From: Annulohypoxylon bovei var. microspora
Taxonomy: Eukaryota > Ascomycota > Sordariomycetes > Xylariales > Hypoxylaceae
Direction of reading: 5' to 3'
NCBI GenBank assembly: GCA_022836615.1
Contig: MU405237.1
Span: forward strand, 124,001 to 188,000
Length of the DNA stretch: 64,000 bases
Below are positions 55,819 to 64,000 of this stretch, one piece after another. A model generated the notes under the pieces. The model did no database searches. It was not told the DNA's origin and saw only the letters and a list, made by a program, of their open reading frames with translations. Both the position numbers and the translations under genes were made by a program. Numbering within the stretch: the stretch's first letter is position 1; each line of letters opens with the position of its first letter.

Positions 55819-58164
55819 ATGACCGAATCGCTTAGTACACTGGGAGGTATCTCAGATCCCGCTCTCATCAAGTATGCCTTCCCGCGTGCCATATTCGTCT
55901 GTGCGCACAACCTGTTAGCTAACATCAAAACTCTATAGGCTCGTCAACCGGCTTCAGGATGTCTTTACCACGGTTGGCGTCAACAACCCGATCGATCTAC
56001 CGCAAATAGTTGTCGTTGGAAGTCAGTCTAGCGGCAAGAGTTCCGTGCTAGAAAATATCGTCGGGCGAGACTTGTAAATCACCCCTCATCCCCCCCTGAA
56101 TTCCCTCCGCATCATCTATGCTAATCCACCACTCTTGAATAGCTTACCTCGAGGATCCGGTATCGTGACACGACGACCCCTCATCCTACAACTTATTAAC
56201 CGACCTGCGACGGGCCAAACGAATGGAGTTACGGATGAGGTCTCCAGCTCTACCGACAAGGCAGCTAACGTGGACGAGTGGGGAGAGTTCTTGCACATTC
56301 CTGGGCAGAAATTCTATGATTTTAACAAGATCCGAGAAGAGATTAGCAGAGAGACGGAGGCCAAGGTCGGCCGCAATGCTGGCATCTCCCCTGCGCCTAT
56401 CAACCTAAGAGTCTACTCTCCCAATGTCTTGACTTTGACGCTGGTCGACTTGCCTGGTCTGACGAAAGTACCTGTGGGGGACCAGCCGAGGGATATCGAG
56501 CGACAAATCAAAGACATGGTCCTCAAATACATCCAAAAGTCGAATGCCATCATCCTAGCTGTCACCTCTGCCAATATCGATCTAGCCAACTCAGATGGTC
56601 TAAAACTCGCCAGAGAGGTAGATGTCGAAGGACAGAGAACCATCGGTGTGTTGACTAAGGTGGATCTGATGGACGAGGGCACAGATGTTGTTGATATCCT
56701 GGCTGGGCGCATTATTCCGCTTCGACTTGGATATGTACCTGTTGTTAACAGAGGACAACGGGATATCGACAACAAGAAGCCTATCTCGGCATCACTTGAA
56801 TCAGAGAAGAACTACTTCGAGAACCACAAGGCTTACCGGAACAAGAGCTCGTACTGTGGTACTCCTTATCTGGCTAGAAAGCTGAACCTGATTTTGATGA
56901 TGCACATCAAACAAACTCTACCCGATATCAAAGCAAGAATTTCTAGTTCGTTACAAAAGTACTCCGCCGAGCTCGAAAGTCTGGGTCCGTCGATGTTGGG
57001 CAACAGCGCAAACATCATCCTGAACATCATCACTGAGTTTACGAACGAGTGGCGAACCGTTCTAGAAGGAAACAACGGCGAGTTGTCCAGCACGGAGCTC
57101 TCTGGTGGCGCTCGAATCAGCTTCGTGTTCCACGAGTTGTATTCCAATGGTGTCAAGGCGGTGGATCCCTTCGATGTTGTCAAAGACGTCGACATCCGAA
57201 CTATACTGTACAACTCCTCCGGTTCCTCACCGGCACTTTTCGTCGGGACAACCGCTTTCGAGGTGATCGTCAAGCAGCAGATCAAGCGACTCGAGGAGCC
57301 CAGTCTCAAGTGTATCTCACTCGTTTATGACGAGCTAGTACGCATCCTGACCCAGCTTCTCACCAAAGCACTATATAGGAGATACCCGCAACTAAAGGAG
57401 AAGTTTCATAACGTAGTCATCACCTTCTTCAAGAAGTCTATGGAACCTACCAACAAGCTTGTCAGGGATCTTGTCGCTATGGAGGCCTGCTATATCAACA
57501 CGGCTCATCCCGACTTCCTTAATGGGCATCGAGCAATGGCCATTGTAAACGAGCGGTACAACGGAGCAAAGCCTGTCCAGGTTGACCCCAAGACCGGGAA
57601 ACCTTTGCCGGCAACGGCTTCTACCCCAGCTCGCGCTGCTAGTCCCTCATTGGATAGCAACCTGGACAACAACGCGGGCTTTTTCGGAAGTTTCTTCGCT
57701 GCCAAGAATAAGAAGAAGGCTGCTGCCATGGAGGCTCCCCCTCCGACACTAAAGGCCTCTGGAACTCTGTCCGAGAGAGAGAACATTGAAGTTGAAGTTA
57801 TTAGTAAGTCTAGCGAAACGACTTCTCGAAATATCGTGCTAACGAATTATCAGAGCTTCTAATTGCTTCGTACTTCAACATCGTCAAGAGAACCATAATT
57901 GACATGGTCCCCAAGGCTATCATGCTGAACCTCGTCCAGTAAGTACCTATATAGGTTCGCTCGGTGCGTTCACAGATTGCTAATTCAAGTGATAGGTTCA
58001 CAAAGGATGAGATGCAACGAGAACTGTTAGAGAACATGTACCGGAACGAGACTCTAGATGATCTACTGAAGGAGAGCGACTACACTATCCGTCGGCGAAA
58101 GGAATGCCAACAAATGGTTGAGTCACTTGGTAAGGCCAGCGAGATTGTCAGCCAAGTTCAGTAG
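55819..58164 (+). CDS. VPS1: dynamin-like GTPase Vps1
   Basis: Five exons, 55819-55871, 55939-56073, 56143-57803, 57854-57938 and 57996-58164, give 700 residues, typical for the family. Vps1 is a large GTPase in vacuolar sorting, endosome and peroxisome fission. The GTPase domain (about 1-300) has GSQSSGKSSVLENIVGRDF (G1), SGIVTRRPLILQLIN, LVDLPGLTKVPVGDQ (G3) and GVLTKVDLMD (G4). The stalk follows. NNAGFFGSFFAAKNKKKAA and PPPTLKASGTLSERE at about 550-580 form the variable insert that sets Vps1 apart from mitochondrial Dnm1. The C-terminal GED is rebuilt over two introns: KLLIASYFNIVKRTIIDMVP and FTKDEMQRELLENMY. The first exon is just 53 nt (MTESLSTLGGISDPALIK). It has no PH or proline-rich domain. 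Confidence 0.95.
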
Positions 58165-60452
58165 TGGATGGGATCTGTATGCTCTCGGGAATCAGGTCTT
58201 TTGGTCGGATGGTCAGGGTGGCTACGGCACCGAGCGCTGAGGAAGCACGCCAGGCCATCATTGAGTGTAATGCTTGTTGGTAGTAAGAATTGGGTCTTGT
58301 TGAGTACACCCGCCCCTTTTCATCCGCTTTATGAAACTTCTTTAGTCACGTCATACCCAACCCCTTAGACATGTCGTCGGTAGATGGGAATAGCGTTCCA
58401 TGAAATACGGAATAGTTAATGTACCTAAAATGAAAAACTTCTTGACTAGGATTTTTTTCTGGTCGGCTTTCGACCTGCGTGATACCTCCTATTCTTCCTC
58501 ATCTAGATTCGAAGTTGATAGGCTGTGGCATAAAGGCCTACTGACCGAGACCCTAGGAAGGAAATATAGTTCCGGGATTATGTTCACCGACGCGAGTGTC
58601 AAGTCTCATCTAATAGTTTTGTAATCATGGCCCCTACTCACCTACAGCCTCGTCTAATTTGGGAGTTACCATACGAGAAAGGCAGAGCAAGTATTCGGTA
58701 AGACCGAGTCAGTCACCGCTTCGATCGCCGGAACGATGAATCCGAAGCGCGAGGAAGGTTATCACACGCAGGAACCAGAGATCTTGGATCGCTAACGGAT
58801 TGTGACCTCCTACGCCGCGAGTGCGGTCAACCAGACTGGAAGCGAGCCCCCTTTCTGCGATGTGATATCTGACAGACACCTCCGGCATCCCGCACCCGAG
58901 GCGCCGTACCTTGCCATTCTTAGATAACCACAAAGCCGGAATCGCGGTTCGCCTGTCACGGCCCGAACGTGGGACGTATGTAGGACGTAGATAGATAGGG
59001 GACTGGGGTAAGATATATGAGATCTGACGGGGTTATTTTAAGGACTTTGGGGGGGGGAGGGGGGAGGTGAGTCGATATCTAAGAATTATCGAGCCGGGAT
59101 GGTGCGAAAAGGGGGCTCGGTCTAGGTCGCCCCCCTTACCTTGCACACCTAGATAGGCCACGCCATTAAGACGTCTTTTAAAATCCCCGACGGAATGGTT
59201 TGAGCCGAAAAAAGGCACCACGGCTCATGCCATAGCTCTCTGGGATCCATGGGCTTTAATTCGGGTTCTGATGTGATTGGAAGAGTTGGAAAGGGGAAGC
59301 TTGGTGGAAGTGTACATACTTAGGTAAAGAAGGTTAGACGTGGTGGGAATAGGCGGGCCGCATATGCTTGGGGGCCACATCCAGTCCGTGTGTAAGCACG
59401 CACACCGAAAAGCACGTATTGAACCCGGTAATTCGAGACCCCTGAAAGAAGAAAAATTAAGCGTTGCATGGATGTTGTGACGAGACAGGCGGTCAAGCAA
59501 GCAGCAAAGCAGCTTAGTTATTTTTTTTTATTTTTCATTTTTTAAAAATCTCCTCTTACATAACCAGGTACCAAGGGAAGAATGTCTCCTCGAGGGAAAC
59601 AGGAGATAATTTTTCACGTGTACATGACGAGTCATGTACATAAACTACCTAATGTACTGTATATCCGATGAAGGCGGTGACACAAGAGATAGTGGTGCGA
59701 TCCCGATCTGAAAAAAATAATATCGAATAAGTAATAATATGTTGGGGCTTCTTGGCTGACTGAAGTGAGTATATACATACTGTTGGGTGTCCTCCCTCAT
59801 CCTCGGCCGTTTCTTGTTTGTAAATCTCCAAACTCGCGGATCGACTCATATATTTGATATATAAATCTTCACATTTGGGCATAAGCTTCGAGAACTCGTA
59901 CGTCCATTCGACCAGCGGATTGGAGAGCCCCTCGTCTTGAAAGAGACAATCCGTCTATCCCGTCTTACTCATCTTGCTCTTCGCAGCGAGTCTTCTCAGC
60001 AAATCTTCTCGAACATGGCAGACAACTCCAGAAGCGATCCTCCGTCTCCTCCACCACCGCCACCGCCAAGTCCAAGCAAGACATTATCTTGAACTAGATT
60101 CTAGATCGATGTTGTACATTAGACGATCTCGGGGTGAGATTCTTGTCCTCAGAACCTGGGAATAGACGAACTTATTATTGCCACAAATCCAGTTCTTTGC
60201 TAGTGTTGCTTCTCAGATTGAGTCGATTAGAAAGAGTCTATGTTATACTCCCGAGCCAGGTTGATACATGTAAATAACCAAATACTTGGGCCGGCTCGAT
60301 GGCAGTAGAGGAGACCTCGTGTTGTAATCTGGGACGGTGGCAAGATTTTGATTAGAGGGGAATCCTGTTAGGGAAAAGAGAAAGGGCGTTAAAAAGGGCG
60401 TGGTTGAGATGGCATATTCTTCGTCCTAGACTTATCCTTCTGGTGTGGCCGC
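58165..60452. other. long convergent spacer
   Basis: About 2.3 kb between the 3' ends of VPS1 and the racemase-like gene, with no supported gene. It includes a G-run (GGGGGGGGG-A-GGGGGG) near 59049-59066 and an AT-homopolymer patch at 59520-59545. A possible small exon (58627-58697, ending at a GTAAG) and a 25-codon proline-rich frame (60015-60092) are seen, but neither is supported enough to call. Confidence 0.5.
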
Positions 60453-61701
60453 CTATAACTTCGACTTAGGCTTCAACACAACGCCTCCACCTTTGATATC
60501 AAAATCTTTCCCTTTCGTCCAGCCAAACCAATTGTTCAAAGCGTCCTCACCTCCTTGGCCTGGAGAGAGGCACTGGCCAACGTAGCCATTTCCGGGAACC
60601 CCGGGACCTTGACCGTGGACACTTAGATCGACACCTCTCTCGTCAACCGCTAGACAAGGTGTTTCACGCAACGTCACCGCCGGACGCTGGTCACCTTCGC
60701 GGCCGGCATCCGTTTCCAGCTCGGAATATTCTAGAATAGGGGTGCAGCATGCGTCAGTGCCGTCGAAAATCTTTTCCCACTCCGAGCGTGTCTTAGACTT
60801 AAAAATAGCTTCGAATGTCCGTCTCATTTCCGGCCAGATCTCTCGGTCCAGTCTCCGCTCTTCCCAGTTCCGGTTACCTAACCCTAAGCCTTTAAGCAGG
60901 GCTGCATGAAACTGTGGCTCTAATGCGCCCACGGCCATGTACCTCCCATCCTTGGTTTCATACGTATCGTAGTGTGGGCAACCTCCGTCCAGCAGATTCT
61001 CACCACGCGGGTGATCACCTAACGGCGTTTTTAAACCTTGTCGAGGGAAGGTCGCTAGATAGTTGGCGCCGTCTACCATATTTGCTTCGACAACTTGTCC
61101 CTCCCCTGTTTTCTCTCTAGCTATGACAGCGAGCAGAATACCTTGGAATAACGTAGCTCCTCCTCCTGCGAAGTCTCCTAGGATATTGGTAGGTGGATGC
61201 GGTTTATCGCCACTTCTGCCCAGTAAGGAAAGCACCCCGGACACGGCGAGGTAATTGATATCATGGCCGGCCATCAATGCATATCGACCGTCTCGGCGGA
61301 AGCCTGTCATACGGCCGTAGATCAGACGAGGATTAATAGCGCGTAAGGCATCCGGACCAATACCGAGCTTTTCCAACACTCCCGGACGGAACGGATCGAT
61401 TATAACATCGGCACCCTTAGCTAATTCTTTGATAACCTCAACACCATCCGGTGATTTTAAATTGACAGCTATGGAAGACTTGTGTCTTGTGAGCATGTCA
61501 GGTGTCGGCACCGCGCCTGACGTGTGACGATCAATGCGAAGGACGTTCGCGCCGGCGTCAGCGAGAAGCAAACCGGCAAAAGGTCCTGGTTATGCGTTAG
61601 TAAAAAATGGGCATATCATTTCCATCAGAGGATAACCTACCTGGTGCGAGCCCAGCAAATTCTAGGACTTTGAGTCCCCGAAGGGGCGGTGGTCCAACCA
61701 T
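60453..61701 (-). CDS. alpha-methylacyl-CoA racemase-like, class III CoA-transferase fold, peroxisomal
   Basis: Two exons on the minus strand, 61701-61641 and 61585-60453, give 397 residues. The family (AMACR/Mcr) epimerises 2-methylacyl-CoA thioesters for branched-chain beta-oxidation. The N terminus is MVGPPPLRGLKVLEFAGLAP, and the intron joins GPFAGLLLADAGANVLRIDR. Visible active-site regions are GHDINYLAVSGVLS and NILGDFAGGGATLFQGILLA, which carry the His and Asp expected of racemases. YETKDGRYMAVGALEPQFHA is also conserved. The final residues are SKL, a canonical PTS1 peroxisomal signal, fitting peroxisomal fatty-acid oxidation. The exact substrate is unknown; other class III CoA-transferases share the fold. 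Confidence 0.9.
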
Positions 61702-61995
61702 CTTGATTCTTCTTAATGAACTGAAACACCTTGAATCTAATATGTATTTAACTGTGATATCCCTCACTATATGGGCCCTTAAATTTCAAGATTCATATAT
61801 AGAAATTACATCCTTTATCATTGGAAAGTTATGCAAAGCATGAACTTGCCTAAGGTTGCGGTCACGAAGCTTGGTGATGGAAAGGATAGCACGCGTCCGT
61901 ATGTTGAGAGCTCCGATCATATTCAAACGCGGAGAGCCGAGGCATATCGCGGGTCACAGTGCGATATCAAGTATACTTAGCACTGTAACATATCC

Positions 61996-62853
61996 TTAAC
62001 TCTTTCCTGGCCCTTTCTTCTTGCTTGGATTCTCGGAAACCAGTCCGGCCTTAACGAATGCATCTCTTGCGGTTTGGTTGATTAGAGCAAATCGACGTGG
62101 GCCAAGCTTATGGCCGCCGTACCATCGGGTGACAATCACCATCCTATTCCATATTTCCATAAGCTGCATGAGGTGTAACAACCGGCCCCCAGCAGCAGTT
62201 TCGCCATCATCGTCACAATCCTGAAATGTGGTGTTATTCGGTCCCTTTATGCGCCACGCCGTAATATTATGCGTGGCGCTTCGAACCTTCTTGTCACTGG
62301 CGAGGAGATGTTGCACAAACGCCTCTGCCTCTTCAGTTGATGAGACAGGGGCGCACCGGGCGACGAAAACTGATTTTAACTCAATAAAAGGATCAGATAT
62401 AACCCAGGGAGGCTCCGGTATGTTAGACACATCTGCATGCATTGTGGCTTTACCTGTAGGCAGAGCATCAGCAGCATCGGCAGCATCTTCAGGGGTTGTG
62501 TCTCCATCTTGGACTTCGTGCTCTTCTGGAGCTGAAGACTCCAGCAGTCGGCTTAACTCCTCTATGGCATCAAAAAGGCAGACATCCCCTGGTTGATAAA
62601 CAGTGCTTAACGCCTGGATGAAGAGTGATAATTCCCGGGCCGCATCACCACGCCTTCCAGATTCACCGGTACTATTAGTACCTAAGACGACGGGGGGCAC
62701 TGCAGGATACGTAGGGGGAAACTCGACACGGAGAGATGATGACTCTCCAGGCGGTTTTAGGACGTATATATTAGGATCGTTAGAAGGGACCAAGCAACCG
62801 TCACCATAAATCGAGTTGATTGCCTCGAGCTCATCTTGAAGCTCTTCAGACAT
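61996..62853 (-). CDS. YIH1: Yih1/IMPACT-type protein (RWD plus UPF0029 domain)
   Basis: Single-exon minus-strand gene of 285 residues. Yih1/IMPACT competes with the Gcn2 kinase for Gcn1 and so dampens the amino-acid starvation response. The N-terminal RWD domain begins MSEELQDELEAINSIYGDGC and contains SLRVEFPPTYPAVPPVV. A linker rich in Glu and Asp (about 115-150) follows. The C-terminal ancient domain shows FVARCAPVSSTEEAEAFVQH, HNITAWRI and the signature VIVTRWYGGHKLGPRRFALI, and ends lysine-rich (NPSKKKGPGKS). The frame is open upstream to a TTG at 62907, so I use the ATG at 62853 that starts the conserved RWD. It is codirectional with the racemase-like gene, 294 bp away, and divergent from PPT1. 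Confidence 0.92.
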   Translation of the reverse strand: MSEELQDELEAINSIYGDGCLVPSNDPNIYVLKPPGESSSLRVEFPPTYPAVPPVVLGTNSTGESGRRGDAARELSLFIQALSTVYQPGDVCLFDAIEELSRLLESSAPEEHEVQDGDTTPEDAADAADALPTGKATMHADVSNIPEPPWVISDPFIELKSVFVARCAPVSSTEEAEAFVQHLLASDKKVRSATHNITAWRIKGPNNTTFQDCDDDGETAAGGRLLHLMQLMEIWNRMVIVTRWYGGHKLGPRRFALINQTARDAFVKAGLVSENPSKKKGPGKS

Positions 62854-63340
62854 GTACGGTCTTTTCGTTTGCAGAACTTGTGACGAGTCTAACTTTAAAG
62901 GAATCAAAAGTAGGTATGTAGGTAAAATGCAACTTATGCAAGGAACGGAATATTTGATAAAGTTTTAACTCTATTCATTACTTGCAGGGTTCCACTTTTT
63001 TGTTTAATGTTCTAGCGATTGATGGAAGGGGTCAGAAGTCAGAAACCCCACGCGGCTTAACCCCTCCATCCCTCCATCTCCAACGTCGTAAGCTCCGAAT
63101 GCCGACAGACATTCTTTCTAGACGCCGCTTCGAGTAACTACAACCTAATTCACCATTCTCAACTCCTTGAGTCTTTTTGGCTCTAGAAAGTCAGATTTCT
63201 TTTCGCCTTCTTCCTTTTATATTCTTTTTAAATTCTCATTCTTTCTTTTTGCTCTCTAGTCGCTTCAACATTTTCCTGACATTTTCCAAAAATTTGTCTG
63301 TAGCCTTCCGCCGACATCGTCACATAAGCTGTCGAGGAAG
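62854..63340. promoter_or_regulatory. bidirectional promoter region between YIH1 and PPT1
   Basis: 487 bp between divergent start codons. A long pyrimidine-rich stretch at 63170-63300 (TTCTTTTCGCCTTCTTCC and similar) precedes the PPT1 ATG, typical of fungal transcription start regions. No coding sequence is seen. Confidence 0.45.
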
Positions 63341-64000
63341 ATGGCATCTGCTGTAGAGCAGGCCACAGCCTGCAAGAATGACGGAAACAAAGCTTTCTCT
63401 GCGCATGATTGGATTAAAGCAATCGATCTCTATACCAAGGCGATAGAATTAAACGATAAAGAGCCGACATATTTCACGAATAGGGCTCAAGTTTGTGGAG
63501 TCTAATTCCAGTTCGAGCGCTCGCGTGACTAACTGGAACCCGAATCTTAGGCCCATATTAAGTCAGAGGCTTTTGGATATGCTATCGCCGATGCCTCAAA
63601 GGCTATAGAACTGAACCCGAAATTCGTAAAGGTATTCTACCTTCCGATGGCGGCTACCATTTTTTCCTTCACGAACTAACCTAGCGGAAACTAGGCCTAT
63701 TTCCGTCGTGCTGTTTCCTACGCTGCCATTCTCAAGCCGAAAGATGCTGTAAAGGACTTTAAGAGATGTGTCGAACTCGACCCGACGAACAAAGATGCTA
63801 GACTTAAGCTAGCCGAGTGCCAAAAGATTGTGCGACAACTAAACTTCTATGCTGCTATCGAAATCGGAGATGAGCCGTCTGCGGCTGAGGGTCTTGACGT
63901 TGACTCTATCGCTGTAGAGCCGGACTATGATGGAGTGGAACTCAAGGACCAGATGACTCAAGAGTTCGTTGACGACATGATTGAAAGATTCAAGAATGGC
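63341..64000 (+). CDS. PPT1: serine/threonine protein phosphatase 5 (5' part, right-truncated)
   Basis: Three exons are visible: 63341-63490, 63551-63631 and 63694 to the right edge, about 179 residues so far. PP5 is a TPR-fused PPP phosphatase that docks on Hsp90. The three TPR repeats are clear: ATACKNDGNKAFSAHDWIKA then IDLYTKAIELNDKEPTYFTN, RAQAHIKSEAFGYAIADASK then AIELNPKFVK, and AYFRRAVSYAAILKPKDAVK with ELDPTNKDARLKLAECQKIV. The linker toward the catalytic domain (QMTQEFVDDMIERFKNG) has begun. The catalytic phosphatase motifs must lie beyond 64000. The first intron has a GTTTGT donor, less common than GTAAGT, but the phase and the TPR continuity support it. Confidence 0.9.

Noticed and set aside
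58627..58697. possible first exon (MAPTHLQPRLIWELPYEK) ending at a GTAAG
   Set aside because: No matching downstream exon with a continuing conserved frame was found.
60015..60092. 25-codon proline-rich small frame (MADNSRSDPPSPPPPPPP)
   Set aside because: Too short, low-complexity and without context for a gene; noted only in the spacer entry.
1..64000. CRISPR arrays, bacterial operons, transposons
   Set aside because: Spliceosomal introns and fungal gene families throughout show a eukaryotic nuclear locus; no direct-repeat arrays, terminal inverted repeats, or transposase or reverse-transcriptase frames were seen.

Overview
The window is nuclear chromosomal DNA from a filamentous ascomycete (Pezizomycotina, most likely a Sordariomycete). 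The evidence is short introns of about 50-90 bp with GTANGT-type donors, CTAAC-like branch sites and YAG acceptors, about 21 well-spaced genes on both strands, and protein families in their filamentous-fungal form: a fused PabA-PabB, Mso1, Gid7, Trs120 and a DUF2264 protein. I see no transposon, rRNA gene, CRISPR array, virus-like sequence or secondary-metabolite cluster.

Layout, left to right. At 1-167 there is the 3' end of a basic nuclear-type protein. Then come Mso1 (933-1754, +), the Rab GAP Gyp7 (2966-5534, +), Vps55 (6054-6588, -) divergent from proteasome subunit Pre5 (7201-8145, +), Elongator subunit Elp5 (8337-9567, -) and a secreted aspartic protease (10438-11888, +). An unrecognised gene at 12307-13561 (+) carries an apparent frameshift. 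Next are the tri-snRNP 27 kDa protein (14464-15411, -) divergent from ER glucosidase I (15905-18520, +), aminodeoxychorismate synthase (18931-21456, -), a LOG-family phosphoribohydrolase (22226-23000, -), a CLPTM1-type membrane protein (24283-26449, +), a CxxC-containing unknown (27419-28656, +), Sec22 (29221-30100, -), an ASX-homology-domain protein (31076-32132, +), Trs120 (33948-38331, -), a degenerate SDR-fold protein (39147-40339, -), phosphoserine aminotransferase (42236-43644, +), a DUF2264 protein (44032-46410, -), acetoacetyl-CoA synthetase (47738-50096, +), Gid7 (52328-54649, +), the dynamin Vps1 (55819-58164, +), a peroxisomal alpha-methylacyl-CoA racemase-like protein (60453-61701, -), a Yih1/IMPACT protein (61996-62853, -) and the 5' part of protein phosphatase 5 (63341 to the right edge, +).

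Most of these are housekeeping genes. Seven act in the secretory and endosomal system: Mso1 in exocytosis, Gyp7 and Vps55 at the late endosome and vacuole, Sec22 in ER-Golgi traffic, Trs120 in TRAPPII at the late Golgi, Vps1 in membrane fission, and glucosidase I in ER N-glycan trimming. Others cover protein turnover (Pre5, Gid7), tRNA modification and translational control (Elp5, Yih1), splicing (snRNP27) and metabolism (serine, folate, acetoacetate, branched acyl-CoA). They are interspersed and on both strands, so nothing suggests an operon-like unit.

The points most worth a second look are the SDR-fold protein that has lost all three enzymatic motifs, the frameshifted unknown gene, the Gid7 homologue with no ATG at its apparent start, sharp patches of GC-rich third codon positions that begin and end inside genes, a GC-AG intron beside a 33-nt exon, and a tRNA-like element in the longest convergent spacer. 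I found no clear evidence of a new multi-gene system. All exon borders were placed by eye from splice signals and reading-frame continuity.
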